Assembly (NCBI GenBank): GCA_007751255.1
Contig: CP036296.1
Span: 2,604,001 to 2,668,000, forward strand
Source: Engelhardtia mirabilis
GTDB taxonomy: Bacteria; Planctomycetota; UBA1135; GCA-002686595
DNA: 64,000 bases
Direction of reading: 5' to 3'
Part shown: in pieces, positions 32,797 to 41,232 of the stretch
Layout of the letters: each line of letters begins with the position of its first letter
Position numbering within the stretch: the stretch's first letter is position 1
The notes under the pieces: model-generated
The model's database searches: none
The model's input: the letters and a program-made list of their open reading frames with translations, nothing else
What the model was told of the DNA's origin: nothing
Translations under genes and position numbers: made by a program

Positions 32797-33788
32797 GAGT
32801 CGCCTTCGTCACCGGCGCCACCGGCTTCGTCGGCGGGCAGCTCGTACCGCGCCTGCACCGCGCCGGCTTCGCTGTGCACGCCCTGGCCCGTGCCAGCTCC
32901 GAGCGCGCGCACCTGGCCCAGTACGGCGTCACCTGGCATCTGGGTGACCTGTCGGATCCCGCCTCGATTCGCGCGGCCGTGGTCGCGTCCGCGGCGGCGG
33001 GGCGGGCGGCCCTGTGCGTCCACGCGGGCGCCGTGATCAGCTACCGCCGCGGCGACGGTGCCCTGCAGGAGCGGGTCAACGTCGAAGGCACCCGCGCGCT
33101 GCTGGCCGCCGCCGCCGAGGCCGCCTTCGAGCGCGTCGTGCACGTGGGCTCGGTGGTCGCGGTGGGCGTGTCCTCCGACGGGCGCGCGCTGCTGGACGAA
33201 GAGGCAACCTGGGACCCGGCCCTCGAGGTCGTCGACTACGTGCGGACCAAGCGCCGCGCCGACGAGTTGGCATGCGCGGCCCGTGCCGTGGTCGTCGATC
33301 CGGGCGCGATCTTCGGTCCCGGTTCGATCGACTCGAACACCACGCGCTTCCTGGACCAGGTCCGGCGCCGCGGCGCGCCGCCCCTGGTGCCGCCCGGGGG
33401 GCTGTCGGTCGTCGGCGTGGCCGACGTGGCCGACGGCATCCTGGCGGCGGCCCAGAACGGTCGGCCCGGGCACCGCTACCTACTCTGCGAGAGCAACTGG
33501 AGCCTGCGTCGGCTCTTCGGCGAGGGCGCCGCGCGGGTCGGCAAGCGCGGGCCCTCGGGGACGCTCCCCTCCGCCCTGTGGTCGGCCGTCGTGAGTGCGG
33601 CCACCGTCATCGACCGCCTGCATCCCCTCGACCTCTTGGCGCCCCAGGGGCTGCGCCTGTTGGGTCAGCACTACCGCTTCGACGCGTCGCGTGCCCGGTC
33701 CGAGCTGGGCTGGTCGCCGCGACCCTTCGACCGAGTTCTGGACGAGACCCTGGCCTGGCTCGAATCACGGACCTCGACCCGCGCATGA
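32793..33788 (+). CDS. NAD-dependent epimerase/dehydratase (extended SDR)
   Basis: 331 residues, ATG in an ATGA overlap with the kinase gene. VTGATGFVGGQLVPRLHRAG carries the GxxGxxG NAD site, followed by LGDLSDPASI, VNVEGTRALLAAAA, VGSVVAVGVSSDG and the catalytic pair in DYVRTKRRADELA (YxxxK). These are extended short-chain dehydrogenases acting on nucleotide sugars, sterols or similar substrates. The active-site serine/threonine region (VHVGSVVAVG) is present. The substrate is unknown; translation coupled to a sensor kinase is an odd pairing. Confidence 0.9.
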   Translation: MRVAFVTGATGFVGGQLVPRLHRAGFAVHALARASSERAHLAQYGVTWHLGDLSDPASIRAAVVASAAAGRAALCVHAGAVISYRRGDGALQERVNVEGTRALLAAAAEAAFERVVHVGSVVAVGVSSDGRALLDEEATWDPALEVVDYVRTKRRADELACAARAVVVDPGAIFGPGSIDSNTTRFLDQVRRRGAPPLVPPGGLSVVGVADVADGILAAAQNGRPGHRYLLCESNWSLRRLFGEGAARVGKRGPSGTLPSALWSAVVSAATVIDRLHPLDLLAPQGLRLLGQHYRFDASRARSELGWSPRPFDRVLDETLAWLESRTSTRA

Positions 33789-33816
33789 ACCCCGGTCCGG
33801 GTCCAATAGCTCCCCC

Positions 33817-36800
33817 GTGCGAAGTCCCCTGCCCAACTCCCCCCGCTCCCGACCGACACCTTTCCGCGCCGGGCGTACCGCGGGCGGTCTGGCCATCGCT
33901 TCCGTCGCCCTGCTCGCGGTGTTGATCGCCCTCTACCTGTGGCTGCGGCCGACGGCGGGCTCGGAAGCGGCGACCGACCTCGGTCCGGCCCTGCCCCAGG
34001 TGGGCTCGAGCACGGCCTTGGGGTCCCTGCAAGGCGGCCCCGACTCCGGGCTGGGCACTTCGCCGATCGAGTCCGCGAGCCTGCGGGTGGGGGCCTCGCC
34101 CGGTGTGCGCCTGGCCGGGGACGGCGTGCTCGAAGGGCGCGTGGTCGACGTGGACACAGGTCAGGGCATTGGCGGCGTCACCGTTGACCTCCTGGCCCTG
34201 CCGCCCCTGGTGGGTGTCGAAGTCTCGCGCTTCCTGCAGTTGGGCTCCTTCCGCGGCGACATCCAACGCCGCACTGCGCCCATCGCGACCACGGTCTCGT
34301 CGTCGGACGGCGGCTTCGCCTTCGCCGGTGTGCGCCGCGGACGCTACTTCCTGAACGCCCACGGGGACTTCCACGTGCCCCTGGCGCCGGTGACGGCGCG
34401 GGTGGTGCCCTCCGGCGCCGGTGGGCCGGTCGAGGTCCCCGTGCGCGCGGGCGGCGCGGTGGCCGGCGTGGTGCTCGATGGCGACGGGCGACCCGTGCCC
34501 GGCGCGGAGGTGGCCATCTACCAGGGCATCACTTCCATCGTCGACGCGCTGCGCCGCGGCGATGCGACCCTGGTGCAAGGGCGCACGGATCGCTCGGGTC
34601 GTTTCCAGTTGGTCGGCGTGCCGCCGGGTGCGGGTTACGACCTGTCCGGTTGGGGCGCGCAGATGGCCCTTTCGCACACGCTCGACATCAGCGTGCGCGC
34701 GGGGGAGACCACCGAGGTCGAGCTGCGCGCGCGCGAGGGCGGCAAGGTTCGTGGCGTCGTCGTCGGCGAATCGGAGGAGGGCAGCGAGCTGGCCCTGCCC
34801 ATCGCCGGCGCCCTGGTCGGCGCGGTGCCGCGGGGCCTGCGCGATCTGACCTTCGTCGCGTCCGTGCTCGAGCGTACGGCGTCCAAGACCGGCGCCGACG
34901 GCAGCTTCACCCTCGGCGGCGTGCCGCCCGGCGAGGTCGACGTCGTCGCCTGGGCGCCTGGACACTTGCCCCTGCACCGTGCGGGCGTCGCCGTGGCCCC
35001 CGGCGGCAGCGCCGACGTGGGCGAGTTGCGCCTCGGAACGGGCCCGATCCTGCGCGGTCGGGTGGTCGACACCGCGGGCCAACCGATCCCGGACGTCCGC
35101 CTGCGCTGGGACATGGTCGATTGGCGCAGCCTGGACCTGGACTTCAGCTTCGCGCCCTTCCTCTACCAGGCGCTGGACGAGTTCCTGTTCCCGACCACCG
35201 ACGCGGACGGGCGCTTCGAGGCCGGTCCATTCGCGGGCCGACCTGCCTACGAGCTGTGGTTGCTCGCGACCGGCTTCGGCTGGGAGCGCTACCGCTGGGA
35301 TCCCGCACGCGAGGCGGGCGAGGTCGAGATCGTGCTGACCCGCGGCGGCGCGGTCGAGGGCATCGTGATCGACTCCGAGCGCGCGAAGCCGGTGACCAGC
35401 TTCACGATCGAGTCCAGCCTGCGGGTGGAAGAGGCCTTCGACGCGCCGAGTCCCTTGAACCCATTCAGCGGCGGCGCCGAGGTCGAGCACCCCGAGGGGC
35501 GCTTCCGTCTCGACGGCCTGCTCCCGGGTCCGCGCTCGATCGTGGTCAGCGCGGAGGGCTACCGCGCCGAGCGCATCAGCGACCTGGCCATCGTCGAGGG
35601 CGAGACCCTCAAGGGCGTGATCGTCAAGTTGAAGCCGGGCCTGTCCCTGACCGGCACGGTCGTCGACGCCCAGGGCCAGCCGGTGGGGGGCGCCGTGGTG
35701 GTGCCCTTCGACGATCGAGGTCGCGCCTTGAGCGGTCCGCGCCGCGAGGCACTCGAGGACACGCCGCTCGAGTTCCTCGACGAGCTGCGGCGCCGAGCGC
35801 CGGTGGACATTGCGACGGGCTTGGGTGTCTTCGCGAGCGGGTCCGACCTGACCGACGCGGCCGGGCGCTTCGAGCTCACGGGCCTGGCGCCGGGCACGGT
35901 CGAGGTGACGGCCGTGCACCGCGACCACGCCCCGTCCTCCGCGGAGCTGGTGGTGTTGGTCGAGGGCGAGGAGGCCCCGGACCTCACGCTCGAGTTGCGG
36001 CTGGGTAGCACGATCGAAGGCCGCGTCACCGACCTGCGCGGCGGCCCGGTGCCCGGCGCCGTAGTGCTCGCCGCGCGCGCCCCCAATCGCGGCAGTGGCG
36101 GGCGCACCGGCGTGTACCAGAGCACCACCGACGCTGGTGGCGACTACCGCATGGACAACGTCGTGGCCGGGTCCTACTTCGTGGCCCTGACCCGTGGCGA
36201 CGAGGCCCTCGACCCCATGAGCTTCCTGAGCTCCCTCGGCTTCGACCTGGTCACCGTGCCGACCGAGGGAACCGTGCGGCTCGACCTGGTCGATCGTTCC
36301 GCCGCCGCGACGCGGGTCTACGGGGTCGTGCGTGGCGGCGGTCAAGCGGTCAGCGGTGGGGGGCTCTTGGCCTTCGACTTCGACGGCGACAACCTGCTCG
36401 GGCTCGACGTCAAGATCACCCGCGTCGGCGCCGACGGCGCCTACGAGTTCCCGGGGCTCGCGCCGGGGACCTACCGCTTCCTCTATCAATCCGGGCGCAA
36501 CGAGTCCGCGCTCGAGGTCGAGGTGCCGGAGCTGCCCGAGGTGCGCCTCGACGTGGACCTGCCCTCGGGCCGCATCGAGGGCAAGGTGGTCGACGCCCGC
36601 ACGGGCGATCCGCTCGAGCGCTTCGAAGTCACCGCGCGTCGCGAGCGCTCGAGCCAAGGGCAGGGCCTCTTGGGCGGACTCCTCGCGCGCCAGTCCAGTG
36701 ACGAGAACGACTACACCGACGCGGAGGGGGCCTTCGCCTTCGACGACCTGGAGCCGGGCACCTGGACCCTGGTCGCACGGCCGTCGCGATGGACCCGCCC

Positions 36801-37443
36801 CAGCGGCAGCTTTGCTCCGAGCGAGCCGCTCGTCGTCGAGCTCGGTGACGGCCGGACCGAGAGCGGCCTGCGGATCGAGCTGGACGCGGGCGCGAGCCTC
36901 GAGGGCTGGGTCGTCGACGAGTACGGCGCGCCGGTGCCGGGCGCGGACGTGACCGTGGTGCCGCGCGGCGACGGCAGCTTCGACCTGCGCGTGACCGAGA
37001 CCGACGCCCAGGGGCGGTTCACCCTCTCGGGTCTCGCGGCGGGCCTGGTCGACCTGGTGGCCGAGGTCGCCGACCTCGCGCCGGCGCGCCTCGAGAACGT
37101 CACGGTCGGGCCCGAGCCCACGGGCCGGATCGAGATCGTGGTGACCCGCGGGACCGAGCTGCGCGTGCGGGCCCTGGTGGACGGCGCACCGGCGCCCGGT
37201 GCCGTGGGCCGGGTGGAGCGGGTCGGCTCCAACCCCGCCGAGCGCCAGCGCGTGGCCGAGAGCCTGTTCCGCGGCGTGGTCGACGGCCGCGGCGTGGCTG
37301 GGACCGACGGGGTCCTGGACTTCGGTCGCGTGGCCCCCGGACGCTACCGTGTCGAGGTCTCGCGCGGCTCGCTGCGGGCCGTGCTGGAGGAGTTCGAAGT
37401 GGACGGTCCCCAGCCCCTGCTGCTGCGCGTCGACCTTCGATGA
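33817..37443 (+). CDS. Large membrane-anchored protein of repeated carboxypeptidase-regulatory-like domains
   Basis: 1208 residues from the GTG at 33817, 28 bases after the epimerase stop. A basic N-terminus and one membrane helix (about 21-42, GGLAIASVALLAVLIALYLW) anchor a long extracytoplasmic part of about ten beta-sandwich units. Each opens with a G-x-V-x-D-x-x-G-x-P-x-x-G-A-x-V strand pair and closes with an aromatic-G-L-x-x-G segment, for example VVLDGDGRPVPGAEVAIYQG, GTVVDAQGQPVGGAVVVPF, RVTDLRGGPVPGAVVLAARA, WVVDEYGAPVPGADVTVVP. Such CarboxypepD_reg/Cna-B-like modules serve as surface stalks or adhesins. No catalytic domain is visible. Confidence 0.85.
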   Translation: MRSPLPNSPRSRPTPFRAGRTAGGLAIASVALLAVLIALYLWLRPTAGSEAATDLGPALPQVGSSTALGSLQGGPDSGLGTSPIESASLRVGASPGVRLAGDGVLEGRVVDVDTGQGIGGVTVDLLALPPLVGVEVSRFLQLGSFRGDIQRRTAPIATTVSSSDGGFAFAGVRRGRYFLNAHGDFHVPLAPVTARVVPSGAGGPVEVPVRAGGAVAGVVLDGDGRPVPGAEVAIYQGITSIVDALRRGDATLVQGRTDRSGRFQLVGVPPGAGYDLSGWGAQMALSHTLDISVRAGETTEVELRAREGGKVRGVVVGESEEGSELALPIAGALVGAVPRGLRDLTFVASVLERTASKTGADGSFTLGGVPPGEVDVVAWAPGHLPLHRAGVAVAPGGSADVGELRLGTGPILRGRVVDTAGQPIPDVRLRWDMVDWRSLDLDFSFAPFLYQALDEFLFPTTDADGRFEAGPFAGRPAYELWLLATGFGWERYRWDPAREAGEVEIVLTRGGAVEGIVIDSERAKPVTSFTIESSLRVEEAFDAPSPLNPFSGGAEVEHPEGRFRLDGLLPGPRSIVVSAEGYRAERISDLAIVEGETLKGVIVKLKPGLSLTGTVVDAQGQPVGGAVVVPFDDRGRALSGPRREALEDTPLEFLDELRRRAPVDIATGLGVFASGSDLTDAAGRFELTGLAPGTVEVTAVHRDHAPSSAELVVLVEGEEAPDLTLELRLGSTIEGRVTDLRGGPVPGAVVLAARAPNRGSGGRTGVYQSTTDAGGDYRMDNVVAGSYFVALTRGDEALDPMSFLSSLGFDLVTVPTEGTVRLDLVDRSAAATRVYGVVRGGGQAVSGGGLLAFDFDGDNLLGLDVKITRVGADGAYEFPGLAPGTYRFLYQSGRNESALEVEVPELPEVRLDVDLPSGRIEGKVVDARTGDPLERFEVTARRERSSQGQGLLGGLLARQSSDENDYTDAEGAFAFDDLEPGTWTLVARPSRWTRPSGSFAPSEPLVVELGDGRTESGLRIELDAGASLEGWVVDEYGAPVPGADVTVVPRGDGSFDLRVTETDAQGRFTLSGLAAGLVDLVAEVADLAPARLENVTVGPEPTGRIEIVVTRGTELRVRALVDGAPAPGAVGRVERVGSNPAERQRVAESLFRGVVDGRGVAGTDGVLDFGRVAPGRYRVEVSRGSLRAVLEEFEVDGPQPLLLRVDLR

Positions 37444-37483
37444 CCGTCTCCTGACGGGCCCAACCCCCGGCCCGCATCGCCCG

Positions 37484-37489
37484 TAGCCT
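37484..37489 (+). promoter_or_regulatory. -10-like element before the parvulin gene
   Basis: TAGCCT, 27 bases before the ATG at 37517; predicted leader about 21 bases. No Shine-Dalgarno is evident. Confidence 0.4.
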
Positions 37490-37516
37490 GCCCCGCGGAC
37501 GACGCTTCCGACTCCC

Positions 37517-38695
37517 ATGCTCACCTCCGCACAGCTCCTCATCGCCGCCCTGGTCCAACTGGCCGGCGGCGCCGCCTTGCCGCACGCGCCCTCCGGGATG
37601 GCCCCGCAGTCTTCGACGGCCGGCGTTTCCCAGGAATCCCAGCGTCCGTCGCCCGGTGCCCGGCCGGGGACCTTCGACCCCTCGGAGTCGCTGCTGGTCG
37701 ACCCGATCATCCAGACCGACGAGCCGCCCGAAGCCCTGTCCCTGCGACACCTGCAGCTCGTCTACAAGGGCAGCCTCGGCGCGCCGGCCAGTGTCCGCAG
37801 GAGCCTCGAGGAGACCCTCGAGCTGGCCGGCCAACTGCGTGAGCAGCTGATCGGCGGGGCGGACTTCGCGCAGCTCGCGCTGCAGTACTCCGCGGCACCC
37901 AACGCCGGCCGCGGCGGGGTCATGGGCACCTTCCCCAAGGGCGTGCTCGACCCGCGCATCGACGAGTTCCTGTTCAGCGCGGAGCTCGGCGAGATCAGCC
38001 AGCCGCTGCAGACGCCGACAGGAATCCACGTGGTCCAACGCGTGGAGCGCTGGGCCGCCGCACGGGGCATCCTGATTCGCGGCAACGGTCCCGATGCGCG
38101 CGCAGCCATGGCGCGGGTTCAAGAGCGGGTCGAGGCCGGAGAGGACTTCGCCGAGTTGGCAACCGAGGTCTCGCAGGACCCGATCACCGCCGCGCGCGGC
38201 GGCGCCCTCGGGATCTTCGAGCGCGGTCCGGTGGACCGGCTGCTCAAGTTGGCGACCTTCGAGGCCGAGGTCGGCGAGGTCGTAGGCCCGATCGAATCGC
38301 CCCTGGGCCTGCACCTGATCAAACGGGTACCCACCCAGGAGCTGAACGAGAGCCTGCGCGAGCGCAACTGGGCGCGGGTGCGTGCGATCGTGCTGATCCA
38401 ATCGGACACGCCGCTCGCGATCCCGACCGGGAACCGAGACTCGACCGCGACCCTGCAGTTGGCCGAGGCCCTGGCCGCTCGTATCGAGGCGGGCGAGGAC
38501 TTCGCGGCGCTCGCGAGCGAGTACAACGACGACTTCGCTGACGGCCGCGGTCGGGCCGGGGACCTGGGTTGGATCTACCGCCGCCAACCCAGCATGAGCC
38601 CGGCGCTGTCGGGCATCTTCGACGTCGAGCCGGGGGTCGTGATCGGTCCCACGCCGACGACCTTCGGCTGGATGCTCGTCAAGCGCGAGCAGTAG
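37517..38695 (+). CDS. Exported protein with three parvulin-type peptidyl-prolyl isomerase domains
   Basis: 392 residues with a signal-peptide-like N-terminus (MLTSAQLLIAALVQLAGGAA). After a Ser/Pro-rich linker come three related parvulin-like modules: about 73-170 (LRHLQLVYKG, DFAQLALQYSAAPNAGRGGV, TPTGIHVVQRVE), 172-270 (DFAELATEVSQDPITAARGG, SPLGLHLIKRV) and 275-392 (DFAALASEYNDDFADGRGRA, TTFGWMLVKRE). Each contains the segment equivalent to the SurA/PpiC core (x-D-F-A-x-L-A, G-G-x-L-G, G-x-H-x-x-K). Probably a periplasmic folding factor for outer-membrane or exported proteins. The first module departs most from the consensus. Confidence 0.85.
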   Translation: MLTSAQLLIAALVQLAGGAALPHAPSGMAPQSSTAGVSQESQRPSPGARPGTFDPSESLLVDPIIQTDEPPEALSLRHLQLVYKGSLGAPASVRRSLEETLELAGQLREQLIGGADFAQLALQYSAAPNAGRGGVMGTFPKGVLDPRIDEFLFSAELGEISQPLQTPTGIHVVQRVERWAAARGILIRGNGPDARAAMARVQERVEAGEDFAELATEVSQDPITAARGGALGIFERGPVDRLLKLATFEAEVGEVVGPIESPLGLHLIKRVPTQELNESLRERNWARVRAIVLIQSDTPLAIPTGNRDSTATLQLAEALAARIEAGEDFAALASEYNDDFADGRGRAGDLGWIYRRQPSMSPALSGIFDVEPGVVIGPTPTTFGWMLVKREQ

Positions 38696-38720
38696 CGCGG
38701 CAAGTCACCGCAAGCGACGC

Positions 38721-39929
38721 TCAGGTGTCCGCGATCTCGAAGATCGGCGCGTAGGGCCAGCAGGGCTCCGCCGGCGCGAACAGGGCGCGCACCCGAGCCC
38801 AGCCCCGATGGTCGAGCTCGGAGCGGGCCAGGACCTCGGGGTTGTCGGCGAGGTCGCGTTCGCTGCGGTGACCCGTGACGAGGGAGCCGCCCCAACCGTT
38901 GGGGACGTGCAGGTGGCTTCCCGGTTCGCGTCCGGTGCTGACCTCCAGGCCCTCGGCCCCGATCGCGACGCGCAGCTCCTGGCCGTCGACCGCGATCGAG
39001 AGGGGGCCCCCGTCCGCGCTGCGCAGACCGCTCGACCAGGAGTCGGCCGTGTCTCGCACCAGGCCCGCCCAGTCGAAGACGCCCAACTGGGCCTCGTCGC
39101 CGAAGGCGCTCGAGCAGGCGAGGGCGCCGCGGTGGAACAGGGCGCGGGCGACCGGGTGGGGCGGCGGGACATGCACGTCGAGCCCGCCTGCGTTGTGCGC
39201 CTCGGCCTGGAACCGCAGGTAGCGCAGCAGGGATTCGACCGCGTCGGCGTCGGCCGCGGCGCATTCGCGCACGTTGAACGACCCGTCGGTCCGAAAGCGC
39301 AGTTGGGCCACCGGCAAGCCGTCGCGCTCGAGGACGTGGCAGTGGCCGGTGGGGATCGCGCTCTCCCAGTCGAGGGCCGCGGGGGCGCGGCGCTCGTAGC
39401 CGGGTGCGCCGCGGTAGCTGCGCTCGAGCAGGCCCGGGAGCCAGTTCAGGTCCTGGGCGGCCAGGGAGCGCCAGCCTTCGGCGCTGGGCGCGGGCAGGTC
39501 CTCGGTCCGCACCTGCACGGCGTGCAAGCGAAAGGCCGGCGCGTAGCCCTGGCGGCCGAAGAACGCGCGCCCGCCCAACACCACCGCGCCGCGCACGCCA
39601 CGGGCCAGGCACAGCTCGCGGCCGCGCTCGAGCAGGGCGCGGCCCACGCCGCTGCCGCGCGCCTCGGCTCGCACCACGAAGGGGGAGGACACGGCCATCG
39701 TCACCCAGCTGCCGCGCAGCCGCAGTTGGCGCGGCAGGAACAGGGCCCAACCCAGCGGTCGACCGCCGTCGAGAGCCAGCAGGGCCAGCTCCGGGTCGAA
39801 GGCCGGGTGCTCCGCCTCGAGCCGGGCCACCAGGCGCGACTCCTGGTCGGCGCGCTCGAAGGCGTGGTCGAGCAGCTCGCGCACGCGCGGGTCGCGACCG
39901 GGTGATGCGGGGACGATCTCGATGGTCAT
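38721..39929 (-). CDS. GNAT family N-acetyltransferase with Eis-like extended architecture
   Basis: 402 residues, ATG at 39929. The first ~150 residues are a GNAT domain: IEIVPASPGRDPRVRELLDH, LALLALDGGRPLGWALFL, MAVSSPFVVRAEARGSGVGR (acetyl-CoA pyrophosphate loop EARGSGVGRAL) and GAVVLGGRAFFGRQGYAPAF. A second acetyltransferase-like half (about 170-290) and a C-terminal domain (about 290-402) with LSIAVDGQELRVAIG give an order like Eis proteins (two GNAT halves plus an SCP2-like domain), though I am unsure of the last part. Cytoplasmic acetylation of an amine; substrate unknown. Divergent from the GT2 gene with 46 bases between. Confidence 0.85.
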   Translation of the reverse strand: MTIEIVPASPGRDPRVRELLDHAFERADQESRLVARLEAEHPAFDPELALLALDGGRPLGWALFLPRQLRLRGSWVTMAVSSPFVVRAEARGSGVGRALLERGRELCLARGVRGAVVLGGRAFFGRQGYAPAFRLHAVQVRTEDLPAPSAEGWRSLAAQDLNWLPGLLERSYRGAPGYERRAPAALDWESAIPTGHCHVLERDGLPVAQLRFRTDGSFNVRECAAADADAVESLLRYLRFQAEAHNAGGLDVHVPPPHPVARALFHRGALACSSAFGDEAQLGVFDWAGLVRDTADSWSSGLRSADGGPLSIAVDGQELRVAIGAEGLEVSTGREPGSHLHVPNGWGGSLVTGHRSERDLADNPEVLARSELDHRGWARVRALFAPAEPCWPYAPIFEIADT

Positions 39930-39961
39930 GTGAGGCCCCCCTGGGGGCCAGCAGATGGCGG

Positions 39962-39969
39962 ACTATACT
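39962..39969. promoter_or_regulatory. Symmetrical bidirectional -10 element between GNAT and GT2 genes
   Basis: ACTATACT reads TATACT on the plus strand (39964-39969), 6 bases before the ATG at 39976, and TATAGT on the minus strand (39967-39962), 32 bases before the ATG at 39929. Both are 5/6 matches to TATAAT. The plus transcript would be leaderless; the minus one would have a leader of about 26 bases. Confidence 0.6.
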
Positions 39970-39975
39970 CGGCGA

Positions 39976-40818
39976 ATGACGAGCGGGCGCAGACGGCGTG
40001 TGGGCTTGGTGATTCCCGCGCTCGACGAGGAACAGGCTCTACCGCTGGTTCTGGCCGAGTTGCCTCGGGATCTGCTCGATCGGGTGGTCGTGGTCGACAA
40101 CGGCTCCACCGATCGCACGGCGCAGGTGGCGAGGGAAGGTGGAGCCGAGGTGGTCTCCGAGCCGCGCAAGGGCTATGGCCAGGCTTGTCAGGCGGGCTTG
40201 GCGAGACTGCTCGAGGTTGACGAGCTCGCCACCGCGGAGGATTCGACCGACGGCGGGTCGGTGCCGGGTGACGCCTTCGAGGGCGTAGCTCGATTCACGC
40301 CCCTCGGAGCGGACGACGTGATCGTCTTCTGCGACGCGGACCACTCGGACTTCCCCGCCGACCTGGCGGTGGTGCTCGCGCCCGTGCTCTCCGGCCGGGC
40401 CGACTTCGCGATCGGCTCGCGCGTGCTCGGCGGCGCGGACATGGCGGCGCTCCTGCCCCAGGCCTGGTTCGGCAACCGCCTGGCCTGCGGTCTGATGCGC
40501 CTTTTCTTCGGCGCGCGCTACACGGACCTCGGCCCCATGCGAGCGATCCGCGTCGATGCCCTCCGACACCTCTCGATGACCGACCGGGACTTCGGTTGGA
40601 CCGTGGAGATGCAGCTCAAGGCGCACACGGCCAAGCTCACGGTGCTCGAGGTGCCGGTGCGCTACCGGCCGCGCACTGGTCGCAGCAAGATCACCGGGAC
40701 GATCACGGGCACCATCGGTGCAGGCGTGAAGATCCTGGGCTGGATCTTCACCTGGCGGCTGCGCCTGATTCGTCCGTCGGGACGAATCCCCAGGTTCCCG
40801 TCACGCGCGCGTACCTGA
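39976..40818 (+). CDS. Glycosyltransferase family 2 protein (dolichyl-phosphate-mannose-synthase-like)
   Basis: 280 residues, ATG at 39976. VGLVIPALDEEQALPLVLAE opens the GT-A fold, then VVVVDNGSTDRTAQVA, EVVSEPRKGYGQACQAGL, VIVFCDADHSDFPADLAVVL (metal-binding DAD) and FAIGSRVLGGADM. RYTDLGPMRAIRVDAL and DFGWTVEMQLKA complete the catalytic region. It transfers a sugar from a nucleotide donor, often to a polyprenyl phosphate. A stretch of about 30 residues (LEVDELATAEDSTDGG and on to about 115) is inserted between the second and third motifs and is unusual. There are no C-terminal membrane helices. The 3' end overlaps the convergent lipoprotein gene by 71 bases. Confidence 0.9.
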   Translation: MTSGRRRRVGLVIPALDEEQALPLVLAELPRDLLDRVVVVDNGSTDRTAQVAREGGAEVVSEPRKGYGQACQAGLARLLEVDELATAEDSTDGGSVPGDAFEGVARFTPLGADDVIVFCDADHSDFPADLAVVLAPVLSGRADFAIGSRVLGGADMAALLPQAWFGNRLACGLMRLFFGARYTDLGPMRAIRVDALRHLSMTDRDFGWTVEMQLKAHTAKLTVLEVPVRYRPRTGRSKITGTITGTIGAGVKILGWIFTWRLRLIRPSGRIPRFPSRART

Positions 40819-41098
40819 TCCCGATCAGGTCCAGAAGCCAATCGACCGGACCGAGATTGGGGAAGACCCACTCGCTCTCGATGATCATGTTGGGCTGGCG
40901 CGAGTCGCTCGCGTTCTCGCGGGCGATGTCGATGGCGCGCTTCGGGAAGTCGTAGGCGAAGAGCGTCAAGGCCGTCCCGCTGGAAGTGAAGCTGCCCGAC
41001 GTCTGGGTGTCACGGGTGAACGAGACGCTGGCGCAGGAGCCCAGGGTCGCGCAAGCGGCGAGCAACAGGGCCGCGGTCCCGAATCGGCGAAGACGCAT
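40748..41098 (-). CDS. Small lipoprotein of unknown function
   Basis: 116 residues, ATG at 41098. The signal MRLRRFGTAALLLAACATLG ends in a clear lipobox LGSC (cysteine at 22), so the protein is a lipoprotein. The mature part has a conserved-looking core: SSGTALTLFAYDFPKRAIDI, ARENASDSRQPNMIIESEWV, FPNLGPVDWLLDLIGIRYAR. I recognise the general look of small TRL-like or Ig-like lipoproteins but cannot name a family. Its last third overlaps the end of the GT2 gene on the other strand. It has its own well-placed -10 element. Confidence 0.8.
   Translation of the reverse strand: MRLRRFGTAALLLAACATLGSCASVSFTRDTQTSGSFTSSGTALTLFAYDFPKRAIDIARENASDSRQPNMIIESEWVFPNLGPVDWLLDLIGIRYARVTGTWGFVPTDESGAAAR
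40813..40830. terminator. Hairpin at the overlap of GT2 and lipoprotein genes
   Basis: ACCTGAT-CCCG-ATCAGGT: a perfect 7-base stem with a 4-base loop. The TGA stop of the GT2 gene lies in the stem. On the minus strand it sits inside the last codons of the lipoprotein gene, so it could end only the plus transcript cleanly. Confidence 0.45.
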
Positions 41099-41104
41099 GT
41101 GGGC

Positions 41105-41110
41105 ACGATA
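41105..41110 (-). promoter_or_regulatory. -10-like element, predicted leaderless start of the lipoprotein gene
   Basis: TATCGT on the minus strand, then 6 bases, then the ATG at 41098. No Shine-Dalgarno is present. Confidence 0.55.
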
Positions 41111-41214
41111 GCCCCGGGACGGGAGCGAGGCCAGGGCACGCTGTCACCAGGGAGTAACCCCGGCGTCGGAGCCGACCGCGGTGATCGGGGCGGCGTGGCG
41201 ACCGAACCGGGGGC

Positions 41215-41220
41215 TAGACT
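41215..41220 (+). promoter_or_regulatory. -10-like element before the galactokinase gene
   Basis: TAGACT, then 12 bases (a C-run), then the ATG at 41233. The predicted leader is about 5 bases, with no Shine-Dalgarno. Confidence 0.55.
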
Positions 41221-41232
41221 AGGCCCCCCCCG

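Noticed and set aside
33607-37710. Very long minus-strand open frame (over 1300 codons) opposite the repeat protein
   Set aside because: Its translation is low-complexity (His, Arg, Gly, Ala, Val) with no domain, while the plus strand encodes a clear repeat protein. Long antisense frames are expected at this GC content.
38697-38711. GCGG...CCGC hairpin between the parvulin and GNAT genes
   Set aside because: Only a four-base stem; no evidence that it terminates transcription.
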